This document shows positions 1-8,388 of a stretch of DNA of 26,007 bases, in pieces. The DNA is from a virus. Each line of letters begins with the position of its first letter. The stretch's first letter is position 1. Position numbers and translations under genes: made by a program. The stretch is taken from the IMG/VR virus record IMGVR_UViG_3300024520_000441, positions 1 through 26,007 of that record. The stretch is one strand, 5' to 3'. Below the pieces are notes generated by a model. That model was given only the letters and a program-made list of their open reading frames with translations. It had not been told where the DNA came from and searched no databases.

Positions 1-391
1 ATCTGGTTCAGGCAGTTCGCTCCCAGCGGCATCGCCAGTCTCAATATTCTCCGCATCGGGCTCTCCAAGAGGTTCCGGCAGATCACCACTGCCTGAATCC
101 TCCTCTGCCAGGGACGCGAGTAGTTGACTCGAAGGCTCTGGTATGGGGTGGTGTGACTTAGTCGCGGTTCCAGAAGCGACTTCCGGGGTCTCTGGGGGTG
201 CTTGTGCCGAGGCGACCCCTGTCGGTGGTTCGTATATTCGGACTCCGTTGGATTCAACAATTGGATCTGGTTCAGGCAGTTCGCTCCCAGCGGCATCGCC
301 AGTCTCAATATTCTCCGCATCGGGCTCTCCAAGAGGTTCCGGCAGATCACCACTGCCTGAATCCTCCTCTGCCAGGGACGCGAGTAGTTGA
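1..391. repeat. 264-bp-period direct repeat (127-bp exact copies)
   Basis: Bases 1-127 are repeated exactly at 265-391, an offset of 264 bp. The copies diverge at the next base (c at 128, t at 392). The repeat lies inside the minus-strand gene that leaves the left edge. Since 264 is 88 codons, the repeat is in frame and encodes the same 42 residues twice. The left copy starts at base 1 of the window, so the true length of the repeat array cannot be seen. Confidence 0.9.
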
Positions 392-462
392 TCGTGCTCC
401 TCTCGCAGCTTGTCGAGTTTTGCTCGGATTTCCGCCTGCCGCTCTTGGTCAGACTGTGGCAT
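1..462 (-). CDS. Acidic repeat protein next to tail tube, partial
   Basis: This gene has an ATG start at 462 and no stop before the left edge, so 154 codons are visible. It overlaps the stop of the tail-tube gene by 14 bp, which suggests translational coupling. The N-terminus (about residues 5-35) is charged and predicted helical or coiled coil, beginning MPQSDQERQAEIRAKLDKL. The rest is rich in Glu, Asp, Pro, Ser and Gly and looks disordered. A 42-residue block starting QLLASLAEEDSGSGDLPEP occurs twice, 88 residues apart, and is identical at DNA level. I do not recognise the family. In siphoviruses the position after the tail tube often holds a tail assembly chaperone, but nothing here proves that role and no slippery frameshift site was identified. 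Confidence 0.75.
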   Translation of the reverse strand, partial: MPQSDQERQAEIRAKLDKLREEHDQLLASLAEEDSGSGDLPEPLGEPDAENIETGDAAGSELPEPDPIVESNGVRIYEPPTGVASAQAPPETPEVASGTATKSHHPIPEPSSQLLASLAEEDSGSGDLPEPLGEPDAENIETGDAAGSELPEPD

Positions 463-1363
463 CGTTCGTCACCTCAATATCCGCACTGCCCCCTTTACCC
501 CGTCCGTACATGTCCAGATACAGGGGAATCTCCCGCTTGCCGCGGACTGTCGGCGACTGGTTTCCCCACTGGAGCCCAGTGAAGGTGAAGGTGGTGGAAA
601 TGGTGCCATTCGTGAATTGTAGCGTTCCTGCCAGGCCGTCGATCGAAGCCGTGTCATACAGCTGCGTGTCGTTCGTCGTCGTATACGGATTGGTTGTCCT
701 GAGAATTATCGTTCGGTTTGTCGGGCAGATCTCGGTCGGCGTCAAACTATTCGCCCAGCGCGGTTGCAAGTGGTTGTCAATCACCAGTACAAAGTCGTTA
801 ATCGCATGCGTGTTGGAGTTGACCGTTAGAACACCTTCCCCGAATAGGAACGGATCGCGGTTGGCAGCGACGGAAATACTGGGCGGTGAGCCAGGCCAGG
901 ACTCGCCGGCTGTTTCGCTCGTGGCCATGATCTCCAAGATCATCTCCACTAAGTCTCCCTCATCCTCCCCAGGTCCTCCACGAGCACGAAAGATGGCGCG
1001 ATTCACGTAACAGGTATCGTACCGCAGAATCCCGCCAACCTTGTCGATCAGCATTTGAAAAGACGGCACGGTCTCAGCGGTGGCAAAGGTGTCACCAGCC
1101 GCTGCTGCACCAAGGATACGAGGTAGCCAAGCGTCCAGATCGGCGGGATTCATATACATGGACAAGCGTCCACCGGTGGCGTAGGTGCCACTGCGTGTAC
1201 GTTCCACCAACTGCTTGCGAGATCCAACAATGGAGCGAGTGCCCACGATTCGCTTCTTCGCCTGCATGGTTTCATACAGGAAGTCATACGCCTCGCTGTT
1301 GTCGTCAAACGGGAGAGCCGCATCCACAATCAGTCTTGCTTGTGCGCCCTGTGTACATACCAT
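449..1363 (-). CDS. Tail tube protein (siphovirus type)
   Basis: This 304-residue protein is the likely subunit of the non-contractile tail tube, polymerising under the neck as the DNA conduit. It resembles phage tail-tube families in its early R-x-I-x-G-T-R-S segment (residues about 38-46), a central LPRILGAAAAGDTF-like helix and loop, and a second-half segment DFVLVIDNHLQPRW followed by an IILRTTNPYT strand. These fit the beta-sandwich tube fold and its inter-ring loop. The start is ATG at 1363, with GAGGGG upstream and the previous stop only 2 bp away. It follows a neck protein and is followed by an overlapping gene, the normal siphovirus order. The call rests on remembered family patterns and gene order, not on an alignment. 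Confidence 0.75.
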   Translation of the reverse strand: MVCTQGAQARLIVDAALPFDDNSEAYDFLYETMQAKKRIVGTRSIVGSRKQLVERTRSGTYATGGRLSMYMNPADLDAWLPRILGAAAAGDTFATAETVPSFQMLIDKVGGILRYDTCYVNRAIFRARGGPGEDEGDLVEMILEIMATSETAGESWPGSPPSISVAANRDPFLFGEGVLTVNSNTHAINDFVLVIDNHLQPRWANSLTPTEICPTNRTIILRTTNPYTTTNDTQLYDTASIDGLAGTLQFTNGTISTTFTFTGLQWGNQSPTVRGKREIPLYLDMYGRGKGGSADIEVTNDATV

Positions 1364-1365
1364 GT

Positions 1366-1785
1366 CTAGCCCCTCGTCTCTCTGACTATAACACGCAGGA
1401 TGAGCGTGCTTATTTTTTGGTCATGCTTATTCGGTTCGTAAACGGGACCGTGTTCGACCAGCACGGTACAGTTATTACTAACCGCCGCGATCTTCTTGTG
1501 GATGAAGCCCTTGCGAATCTTCTGCCTCCAGTTTCCTATCACATCCGCCTCATCCAAATCATTGTCGTCATTCACCACCATGGTGACTTGAATGCCATAG
1601 CCGATATCGTCTCGTTCGTTCGTGCCAATGAACTCTCTTTCCGCAACGGGGTGCACGGTAATGCCAGGATAAAACTGCCCTTTGTCACTCGGCGCCGTGC
1701 GAACCGCGACCTGCTCCATGTTGCCCAAGCCAAGAGCACTTATGGCGTTCTTCACTGCGGTAAGTACATCGCTCTGCGTACTCAT
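1366..1785 (-). CDS. Neck / tail completion protein
   Basis: This small mixed alpha/beta protein of 139 residues sits between the adaptor and tail-tube genes. Tail terminator or head-tail joining proteins of siphoviruses (HK97 gp10-like or lambda gpU-like) of this size usually lie there. It opens with a helix (MSTQSDVLTAVKNAISALG) and continues with alternating strands such as GYGIQVTMVVND and a C-terminal ISTLILRVIVRETRG strand, as in those families. The ATG at 1785 is preceded by TAGGG and lies 5 bp after the previous stop. Assignment is by position, size and secondary-structure pattern. Calling it a tail terminator rather than a stopper is a guess. Confidence 0.55.
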   Translation of the reverse strand: MSTQSDVLTAVKNAISALGLGNMEQVAVRTAPSDKGQFYPGITVHPVAEREFIGTNERDDIGYGIQVTMVVNDDNDLDEADVIGNWRQKIRKGFIHKKIAAVSNNCTVLVEHGPVYEPNKHDQKISTLILRVIVRETRG

Positions 1786-1790
1786 TTTCC

Positions 1791-2993
1791 CTACTCACCT
1801 GGGCCACCCGTGGTAACCTCACCCCAGGAACTGGTGTATTGCAATTCTTCCGATAACATGCCGCTCTGGACTGCCGTGTGACGGATGTCACTACCTATGG
1901 CCAGGTTGAGGGCCTCCTTGGCCAGCGAGTCCCGCTCCCGCCAGTCAATTCGCTTGGCAAGCTTCGCATACTCCGCCTCTAGCAGCCGCTGAAAGTAAGT
2001 CAGCATGGAGTTGATTTCGATATCCAATGGATCGGAGATAATGTAGGCATCGCCAGCGTAAGTCGTTGACTCGGACAAAGCGGAGTCCAGGGTGAGTGCT
2101 GTAGCACTAGCAACAGCCGATACGATCCTCTGAGAGTCGAACGGGTTAAGCGTTCCATCCACATCCCCCATGACCCCGGTCGGGGCAGTGGAGGAAGCGG
2201 AAGCCCGGAAAACAGACCCGACCATCCTTGAGGTAAATGCAGTGCTGGATCCGGTTACCGCCGTGGTGCCAGCCGTACAAGCGAAAGTACCAGACGCCTC
2301 CTTGTATGTTCGTAGCTCCCTGGGCGACATTTCGTAGATGGCGTCATAATTCCGAACGGCATTAGGCGCCCTGCCGAACACGACAGAGAGGGAGCCGATG
2401 TAATCACCAGTATTTCTGATGGTGTACCATTCAGGAATGGAGATTGTCTGAGCGCTAAAGTTCCGCGTGTACTCGAGCTGCTCCTCTGGGGAAACGTAAA
2501 CCAGCGGAAACAGATTCACCACATCCATCAGCTTGTCTATCCGCAGGAAGTTCACCGGTAGCGGGTAGGCGTCGCGATACCATTCATACGTTGTTGAAGA
2601 CACGTCTGCGCCAGGATTGCCATTCACCCCAAGAGTCAGTGTAGTGTCACTCTCCCGGGTCTCCACGGGATAGTGGACGTTGGAGATTTTGATATTTCCA
2701 CGGGCCGTGTTTGACGGAAAAGTTCCACCGGTCAATGTTACCAGTCGTTCCGAAGCTCCCCCGGTATTGTCGTAAACCACCGTCCCAGTACTATAGCTGG
2801 CCTCGGTCACGAGCTGAAGTCGCCTCTTGTAATAATTCCAGCGATGGTCGTTCGACACCCGCCTGTAGCCGTTCAGCACCGCAGCCTTTGCGAGTCGCAG
2901 TTCCCTTCCAGTCGGAGCCTTCACCGCTGGGTTGAACACTGACCACAGGTGCTCACACGCATCCTGAAAGGTATACAGTGGAGTGGTTGCCAT
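1791..2993 (-). CDS. Probable head-tail adaptor / neck structural protein
   Basis: This 400-residue protein begins with a helical region (residues about 1-60, MATTPLYTFQDACEHLW and then RELRLAKAAVLNGYRRV). Such helices are typical of adaptor proteins that dock under the portal or tubular proteins that follow it. A beta-rich centre comes next. Residues about 235-315 form a Thr/Ser/Ala-rich domain (GTTAVTGSSTAFTSRMVGSVF onward) that resembles a small beta-barrel insertion seen in phage structural proteins. The C-terminus returns to helix (INSMLTYFQRLLEAEYAKL). Its ATG overlaps the TAA of the preceding 52-codon gene as TAATG. It is the first of the neck-tail block. The role as adaptor is inferred from position and architecture. 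Confidence 0.5.
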   Translation of the reverse strand: MATTPLYTFQDACEHLWSVFNPAVKAPTGRELRLAKAAVLNGYRRVSNDHRWNYYKRRLQLVTEASYSTGTVVYDNTGGASERLVTLTGGTFPSNTARGNIKISNVHYPVETRESDTTLTLGVNGNPGADVSSTTYEWYRDAYPLPVNFLRIDKLMDVVNLFPLVYVSPEEQLEYTRNFSAQTISIPEWYTIRNTGDYIGSLSVVFGRAPNAVRNYDAIYEMSPRELRTYKEASGTFACTAGTTAVTGSSTAFTSRMVGSVFRASASSTAPTGVMGDVDGTLNPFDSQRIVSAVASATALTLDSALSESTTYAGDAYIISDPLDIEINSMLTYFQRLLEAEYAKLAKRIDWRERDSLAKEALNLAIGSDIRHTAVQSGMLSEELQYTSSWGEVTTGGPGE

Positions 2994-3151
2994 TACGTTA
3001 CCCGTTCTGGAGCGTAGAGTGGTTGCGTATCCGCTATTGCTGGAGCCACAAGCAGGAGAGAGTCAGCCACGGGCGAATCCACGAGCACCAGGCTGTCCGC
3101 TTCCGCGGGCGCGGCTAGGTAACGGATATCGGACGTCACATTATCTGCCAA
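2993..3151 (-). CDS. 52-residue protein with TTG start
   Basis: This is a small, easily missed gene. TTG at 3151 is preceded by AAGGAG with 6-7 nt spacing. The frame is open for 52 codons and ends in a TAA that overlaps the next gene's ATG (TAATG). The product starts MADNVTSDIRYLAAPAEADS and contains two similar hydrophobic-acidic stretches (DSLVLVDSPVAD and DSLLLVAPAIAD). The TAG of the upstream gene lies within its Shine-Dalgarno region. The strong ribosome site, coupling to the adaptor gene and filling of an otherwise empty 160-bp gap support translation. I do not recognise a family. It may be a small structural or coupling peptide. Confidence 0.6.
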   Translation of the reverse strand: MADNVTSDIRYLAAPAEADSLVLVDSPVADSLLLVAPAIADTQPLYAPERVT

Positions 3152-3153
3152 TG

Positions 3154-3501
3154 CTATCTCCTTCTACTCGCCTGTCGTGGTCTCTTCTTTAGTCTAGCCT
3201 TGTCAAGGATGGAATCCTCTTGATCCCGCAGTCGCTGCGGAGTCCTTCGCCCTCTCGCCACCGTACTGACACTAGCACCAGGAACCTGTCGAGCCACCAT
3301 CCTCATCGCCGCAAGCATCCCATCATCCGCCGGCAGGGCCAGCATGTAATGCGTGACTGGGGCACTAGCGGATGCCGTTCTCCCGTGCACTTGTTGCCAT
3401 GTTCCAGCTACATCATACCCGTGGCGAAGTATGTCAGCTTCAGCATCGGGCTTAGCACGCCTGGTTGCAATAAAGACTGCATGGTGTTTATAGTGGGCCA
3501 T
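3154..3501 (-). CDS. Hypothetical protein, basic C-terminus
   Basis: This 115-residue protein has an ATG at 3501 that overlaps the TAA of the LamG gene (TAATG). The first two thirds look like a compact alpha/beta fold (AHYKHHAVFIATRR, then VTHYMLALPADDGMLAAMRMVARQ). The last 30 residues are strongly basic, with RGRRTPQRLRD and KKRPRQASRRR, and could bind nucleic acid or an acidic partner. It sits between the large adhesin-like protein and the neck block. No family is recognised. Candidate roles are a chaperone or assembly factor for the upstream fibre protein, but that is only a guess from position. Confidence 0.6.
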   Translation of the reverse strand: MAHYKHHAVFIATRRAKPDAEADILRHGYDVAGTWQQVHGRTASASAPVTHYMLALPADDGMLAAMRMVARQVPGASVSTVARGRRTPQRLRDQEDSILDKARLKKRPRQASRRR

Positions 3502-6500
3502 TATTGATACCAGCTAGATAACTTGCGGTATACTTGAGTTCGCTCGTTCACGGTGAGTATCCTATTCCAGGTCAGCAAGTCACCGAGATAGCTATTGAAC
3601 GGAGCTCCACCGTCATCCTCCCTCACACCAATAAGCGTAATGTCCAGCGCGGTAAGATCCCCTTCCCATTTGCCATCGTTCGCCCCCTGGGTCTCGGTGA
3701 TAATTTCATCCGCACCGTTATTTACCTGCATGGCGAGGGTCGCCCCGTTGTTCCGCCAGCACAGGATATACACCGTGTCATCACTCAGGCTAGTGTCACC
3801 ATCCAGTTCATCCACCCCGCCATCATCCAGGATAAAATTCATCGTCTCATCCGTGTCGATCTCACACGAGAGGTAATGCCCCGCAGCACCGGTGACGGAC
3901 TGGGAAAAGACGCTGCGGTCATTCCCATTGCTGCAGTGTACTACCGCAAAAACAGTGGCTTCCGCACCAGTGGAGAAAAGTCCGTTGTATTTCAGGTACT
4001 GCGGAATCGTTGCATCAAACAACAATGCGGGTAGACCATTTATTCCCGTGGCTGCGTATGTCGGCCGTGCGCCGGCGGTGGCTTGATTGCAAAGCTTGCG
4101 ACCGACAGTGTCTTCCCATGAAGCAACCGGGTCCCCGTCATTCGGCTCGCCACCTTGCGCGCCGTCGTCGAACGGCCATCGCGAGGTCTCGGACACGGAC
4201 GGCTCGTTGCCTGCGACGAGGAGGGCGATGTCGGCTGCTGAGAGGTTGGTTGCGTATACGCGAAGGTCGTCTGTTTTGCCGTCGAAGAAGTCGGACGCAC
4301 CAGCACCCCAGCACGCAATTGACAGAACCGCCGCAGCAATGTCTATGTTGGCACAAGTCCCAGTTCCGAGCGATGCGCCGTTGAGGAACGTCTCGTATGA
4401 TGTGCCGGTTTTCGATACGGCGAAGTGATACCACGCCCCGTTGTCGCTTCGTGTTGCGCCTTCCTGCAACCACGACGACCCGTCGTACCACGCAAGCACG
4501 CCGTCGTCTAGTGAACTGTGGTAACCGAACGCGAAGTCATTGCCGGTAAATAAGTATGCGTTCCCCGTTACGGTAGTATCTGTCTTTTGCCAAAACGTCA
4601 CCGTCCAATCTGTACTGGAAGTAATCTCTGTTGAGCCAATTGCGACATAATCACTCGACCCATCCGTCAGCAAGCTATACCCATCCGCACAACTCGCAAT
4701 ACTCCTCGCCACATCATCCCCTTTCCACCGGGCTGTGAGTGACGTTGTGTAGTCAGTTCCTTTGACGTAGGCGAGGATGTTTGCGGCGGACAGTTCTGTT
4801 GAGTAGATACACCAGTCAATCGCATCACCTGCTGCAAAGTCACTTGGGGTCGTGTAAGCACCCAACGCGAGATTTATTGCTGTGTTCCCCATCCCGTTGG
4901 CGTCCGTCCCTTTTTGGATACCGTTAACGTACACCGTTCTATTGGTTCCGTCTGTTGTAAATGCCACATGCACCCATTGGTCACTTTCAACTTCGCCTGC
5001 CCCCGAAGTCAACATTCCGCCAACATCCCCGTAGAACCTAAAACTGCCAGTGGTGAGATATAACTGAAGTTCAGCCCCTTTGCCGAAAACCGTATCTGTG
5101 TCTGCGATGTTGCATCGCACCCACGCCATGGCTGTGAACGCTGCGCTGGAGTCAAACGTGTACCCCGTTGTCACATAATCATCAACCCCATCAAACCTCA
5201 ACGCCTTACACCCATCCAGATATGGCAACCGCCTCCGCTCGTCGAACCTCGGGCGGAACACGGGTGTCGCGGAGGTGTCGCTACCGGCGTGGTAGAGGGC
5301 GATATCGGCGGCGGTGAGAATGGAATTGAAGATGCGTACGTCGTCTATGATGCCGTCGAAAGTACGGCTTCCAGCAGAGTTGTTCCCGACAAACATGTTG
5401 GTAGAGCCAATCGCTGGGGTGCCAGAGTCTTGATCAGCCGAACCGGAGATGGCTCCGTTGATATAGATATTGGTTAGTGAACCATCAGCATTACGGGTGA
5501 CTTCTACAGTGTATTCTGTCCCCAGAACAATTGAATTCGTAGCACTGACAGCAGATGTTCCCCCATTGTCGGAACTGAAGATGACTCTGTCATTTGTCGT
5601 TGAGATATTGAGTACTGTTTTCCCATTATCGACAATCCGACCAAGATTATTTTCGCCCCACCCACTTGCCTTTATTCGAGCACATATTGTTACTGCCCCA
5701 TCACCAATAATCTCATCATCGAACTCGCACTCACTCGTCGCTCCATCACAATTGAAAGCAAAGTCCCTCGGACTCGTCGAATGCACATCAGCACTACGTG
5801 AGTCAGCCAACGGGCTCAGCACGCCCGTGTAGCCCCCGCTCCCATTGTCCTCGATATGCACGCCCCAGGTGTCGTCCGGCGTATCAACTCTCGCCACGTC
5901 CACGTCCGTGAACCCGGTAAGCGTTCCATCGGCACTGCCAACTGAGTCCTGGAGAGTAGCGGTGTAGGAGCCGTCCGGCGTATCGCTGGACCACGCGTTA
6001 ATCGTGTCCATGTTAGTAAGCGTGCCGTGGTTGCCACCTGTTACGTCCGATGCCGTGGCCTCGCGTGGGCCGGCACAGGGAGCGGGACCGGTGGAGACGG
6101 CTGTCACGGTATCAATGTCACCGATGAAATTGACGTCAGCACGAAACTCTAACTTACCGCCCGCTCCTGCCGTGATCGTCTCAACGTAGGTGCCGTTCGC
6201 GCTTCTCGATGTCCCGTTGCCCGTACCGACTCTAGTATAAATATTGCCTGCCGAGTAGTTGGATACCGTATAGGTTACGGTGTAGGTGTTGCCTGAAGCG
6301 AAAGCGATGTCCTGCTCAAGATCGCTGTCGCCTACTTGGCTTCCGTCGCAGGATGCAACACCAGCAGCAATCGTCCAGCCTGTGTTTTTGGTCCAATCGG
6401 TATCCGCCGCAAACGTCCCATTCGTCACCAACTCCGCAGCCACTACGCTGGCGCTGTTCGAGCCTTTCGCATCCGTGGCTGCCGTTGCGTTGGCTCCCTC

Positions 6501-7211
6501 ATTGAGATTCCAGCAGGCGGTTACCTTGGCCCACAACGCGGGTTGTTCGATTGCGATCTGAGCACCCGTCATGCCGTTGCCACCGCCAACCAACGCAGTG
6601 ATCTCGGCTGCGGTGGGGAGGGTGCCCTCGCCGTAGAGGACTTTGGACATGTCACCATTGGCATGAGAAGACCCAGCTAACCACTGTCCGATGAATCGAC
6701 CGTCTGTTTCACCCAATGCGTTGGCGTGTGCGGAAATATCTGCGGTTATGCCTGTATCGGTTCCGTTTATAAAACAAGACGCATTGCCATCCCGATCGAA
6801 CAGCATCACACAATGGTGCCACGTGGCATCTGTCTGTGCTGCCGACAGATCCTCATCGACTCGTGTTGACTGATCGTCTGCAATCAGCCGTATGTGATAC
6901 TTGCTTGTGTCCTCATAAGACACCCATACGCCACCCTGGTTTAACGCTGACGATCCACCTCCTGTTCGGAATATAGTCTGAATGGCCGTTGAATCCGCAG
7001 GCTTAAACCAAAACGACAACCAGAAGTCCTGCGTACCTGGATCTATTGCACTGCCGGGTTGCAACCCCACCTTATTTACCGCCTTGAACAGCCGTCCGCC
7101 CACCGTACCGAGGTTACGGGATGGGCGCAGCCAAACATCCGGGCTCAAGTCGTTCAGGTTGTTAGGGGCACGTACGTTCAGGCGTATGCCCGCGAATGGG
7201 CCCATTACCAT
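3501..7211 (-). CDS. Multi-LamG (ConA-like lectin) tail fibre / adhesin
   Basis: This 1236-residue protein is built from concanavalin A-like (Laminin_G_3-type) modules at about residues 60-210, 482-642, 668-820, 845-1002 and 1010-1232. Module hallmarks are visible: WLSFWFKP and TAMAWVRC strands, WHHCVMLFD and WVHVAFTTDGTN, N-G loops (VYVNGIQKG), and closing segments such as DDVRIFNSILTAADIALYHAG and DDLRVYATNLSAADIALLVAG. Residues about 258-372 look like a carbohydrate-binding domain (NGTFAADTDWTKNTGW). Residues 389-440 carry two GTLT repeats. Such modules bind glycans, so host-surface recognition is likely. There is no signal peptide, fitting a virion protein rather than a secreted one. Two adjacent ATGs (7211 and 7205) are possible starts. 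No catalytic residues were seen. Confidence 0.8.
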   Translation of the reverse strand: MVMGPFAGIRLNVRAPNNLNDLSPDVWLRPSRNLGTVGGRLFKAVNKVGLQPGSAIDPGTQDFWLSFWFKPADSTAIQTIFRTGGGSSALNQGGVWVSYEDTSKYHIRLIADDQSTRVDEDLSAAQTDATWHHCVMLFDRDGNASCFINGTDTGITADISAHANALGETDGRFIGQWLAGSSHANGDMSKVLYGEGTLPTAAEITALVGGGNGMTGAQIAIEQPALWAKVTACWNLNEGANATAATDAKGSNSASVVAAELVTNGTFAADTDWTKNTGWTIAAGVASCDGSQVGDSDLEQDIAFASGNTYTVTYTVSNYSAGNIYTRVGTGNGTSRSANGTYVETITAGAGGKLEFRADVNFIGDIDTVTAVSTGPAPCAGPREATASDVTGGNHGTLTNMDTINAWSSDTPDGSYTATLQDSVGSADGTLTGFTDVDVARVDTPDDTWGVHIEDNGSGGYTGVLSPLADSRSADVHSTSPRDFAFNCDGATSECEFDDEIIGDGAVTICARIKASGWGENNLGRIVDNGKTVLNISTTNDRVIFSSDNGGTSAVSATNSIVLGTEYTVEVTRNADGSLTNIYINGAISGSADQDSGTPAIGSTNMFVGNNSAGSRTFDGIIDDVRIFNSILTAADIALYHAGSDTSATPVFRPRFDERRRLPYLDGCKALRFDGVDDYVTTGYTFDSSAAFTAMAWVRCNIADTDTVFGKGAELQLYLTTGSFRFYGDVGGMLTSGAGEVESDQWVHVAFTTDGTNRTVYVNGIQKGTDANGMGNTAINLALGAYTTPSDFAAGDAIDWCIYSTELSAANILAYVKGTDYTTSLTARWKGDDVARSIASCADGYSLLTDGSSDYVAIGSTEITSSTDWTVTFWQKTDTTVTGNAYLFTGNDFAFGYHSSLDDGVLAWYDGSSWLQEGATRSDNGAWYHFAVSKTGTSYETFLNGASLGTGTCANIDIAAAVLSIACWGAGASDFFDGKTDDLRVYATNLSAADIALLVAGNEPSVSETSRWPFDDGAQGGEPNDGDPVASWEDTVGRKLCNQATAGARPTYAATGINGLPALLFDATIPQYLKYNGLFSTGAEATVFAVVHCSNGNDRSVFSQSVTGAAGHYLSCEIDTDETMNFILDDGGVDELDGDTSLSDDTVYILCWRNNGATLAMQVNNGADEIITETQGANDGKWEGDLTALDITLIGVREDDGGAPFNSYLGDLLTWNRILTVNERTQVYRKLSSWYQ

Positions 7212-7462
7212 AAAAGCACCATGTTGGAGGCGGTCGTGGTCGTCTTGCTGACGGATGTGACGCGAATCGGCAGCATTGTGCCGTCCTGCACATTGTTAAA
7301 CGTGAGTGTTGCTCCGCCGCGCATCACAACCTTGACAATGCCGGAGGTTCCCACCCACAGTGAGCGGGAACGAGTCGTAGCGGTGTGGTCGGTGGAGCTA
7401 ATATCCACCGCTTCCCCACCGTTAAGCGGTGCGGATACGTCAAATGTTACATCTTCTGGCAT
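7205..7462 (-). CDS. Small phage beta-rich structural protein
   Basis: This 85-residue beta-rich protein contains SLWVGTSGIVKVVMRGGATL, then FNNVQDGTMLPIRVTSV. This is a pattern I associate with small phage proteins annotated as hypothetical or spike-base proteins (W-V-G-T-x-G-x-x-K-V ... F-x-N-V-x-x-G-x-x-L-P-I-R). The last 7 bp overlap the start of the LamG gene, so the two are likely co-translated and may interact. The ATG at 7462 follows an 85-bp spacer. Its role in the virion is not known. The family resemblance is from memory and not aligned. Confidence 0.65.
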   Translation of the reverse strand: MPEDVTFDVSAPLNGGEAVDISSTDHTATTRSRSLWVGTSGIVKVVMRGGATLTFNNVQDGTMLPIRVTSVSKTTTTASNMVLLW

Positions 7463-7488
7463 GAGCCTACCCTTATAAGAGACAGGGT

Positions 7489-7541
7489 CCAGCAGGCCTT
7501 AAATCACCACCGTCTGCTGAACCCTCCTGTTGGGCTGCTGG
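7489..7541 (-). other. Possible stem-loop in intergenic spacer
   Basis: In the 85-bp spacer before the 85-residue gene, CCAGCAG (7489-7495) and CTGCTGG (7535-7541) are perfect reverse complements 39 bp apart. No T-run follows, so a terminator is unlikely. It could be a processing or stability hairpin, or chance. Confidence 0.25.
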
Positions 7542-7547
7542 TCTAAC

Positions 7548-8321
7548 TTACGCAATACGATAGGTAATCCAGGTTGTTGCGGCGGTCATCCGGCTACGAA
7601 ACTGAGCCGAGTTGCCGTAAATTCCACCGGTACTCACATGAGCAGACTGGACGATCGGATTGCCGACCAGAGTGTGATCCGCGCCGGCAGTCAACGTGAT
7701 TGTGTCGGCCGCTGCCGCGCTGAGGTTAATCAACACCCAATCAAACGAATCGCCAGCGGCAAGCGATGTACCGCCACTCATAAGCGTCCCAGTCGGAACA
7801 GTGTAGGCCTGCGTGGACCCTGCCGCATGGGTTCCTGTTATGATCCGCGTAAGGAGCTCCGCGATTGTCAGCGTTGCCGCCGTGGTTTCCGCGGTCGGTG
7901 CCCCCTGCTGAACAGCCAGTAGTGTGTTTACGATGATGGTGTCCACCGAAAGATCGGCGAGTTCCAGATTGGGCCCGGTAACGCCATCGCACGAAAACAG
8001 CCGCCAGAAGTAGCTGGAGCCCTCCTTGATTGAGTAGAAGAACGCACTGTCTCCGGCGTCCCCATAGGTGATGGTCGTACTTGCGGCTTGGTCGTACCCG
8101 CCGGTGACCGTCAGTGTCAGGTTACCACCATCCACATCCAGCACCACGCCACAAAGCAGACCAGCCTGGGTCGGTTGCGCAAGGGTCCTTGTTTCCGCAC
8201 CGGTGGTCGTGACGGCACAGATCATACCAAAGTGCTGTATGGTGATGGTTCCGGTATCACCAGGATCGCCCTTGGTCTTATTGGCTCGGTAAATTTCTCG
8301 AAGTACTCTTTGTCGTGACAT
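7548..8321 (-). CDS. Virion surface / fibre-associated structural protein
   Basis: This 257-residue protein is rich in Thr, Ala, Gly and Ser and predicted mostly beta. The N-terminus is basic (MSRQRVLREIYRANKTKGD), followed by a short collagen-like GDPGDTG and beta repeats. Residues about 165-257 (AYTVPTGTLMSGG, then AADTITLTAG and NSAQFRSRMTAATTWITYRI) resemble a jelly-roll-like C-terminal domain found in phage and giant-virus surface proteins. No signal peptide is present. It lies directly upstream of the LamG fibre genes and may share their promoter. A host-contact or capsid-decoration role is inferred. ATG at 8321 has only a weak ribosome site (AGAAAGAG). Confidence 0.6.
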   Translation of the reverse strand: MSRQRVLREIYRANKTKGDPGDTGTITIQHFGMICAVTTTGAETRTLAQPTQAGLLCGVVLDVDGGNLTLTVTGGYDQAASTTITYGDAGDSAFFYSIKEGSSYFWRLFSCDGVTGPNLELADLSVDTIIVNTLLAVQQGAPTAETTAATLTIAELLTRIITGTHAAGSTQAYTVPTGTLMSGGTSLAAGDSFDWVLINLSAAAADTITLTAGADHTLVGNPIVQSAHVSTGGIYGNSAQFRSRMTAATTWITYRIA

Positions 8322-8357
8322 GGCTCTTTCTCACAAAAAGGTTTTCAGTAGAGAGGG

Positions 8358-8366
8358 TTTATAGCA
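8358..8366 (-). promoter_or_regulatory. Candidate extended -10 promoter
   Basis: On the minus strand TGCTATAAA lies in the 67-bp gap before the 257-residue gene. It is an extended -10 (TGnTATAAT-like). No good -35 is seen 17 bp upstream (CTGGTA), so this is a weak call. Confidence 0.3.
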
Positions 8367-8388
8367 CTGCAGGTCACCCCTACCAGTC

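Noticed and set aside
198-1010. Long plus-strand open frames across the tail-tube gene
   Set aside because: They are the shadow of the minus-strand tail-tube gene, lack ribosome sites, and begin inside other genes.
1195-1881. 228-codon plus-strand frame
   Set aside because: It is antisense to the neck and tail-tube genes, with no ribosome site and no recognisable domain.
7474-7485. 12-bp match to the Tn5/Nextera mosaic end (TATAAGAGACAG)
   Set aside because: The match stops at 12 of 19 bp and lies in a normal intergenic spacer with coherent genes on both sides. It is more likely chance than adapter carry-over, though read inspection would settle it.
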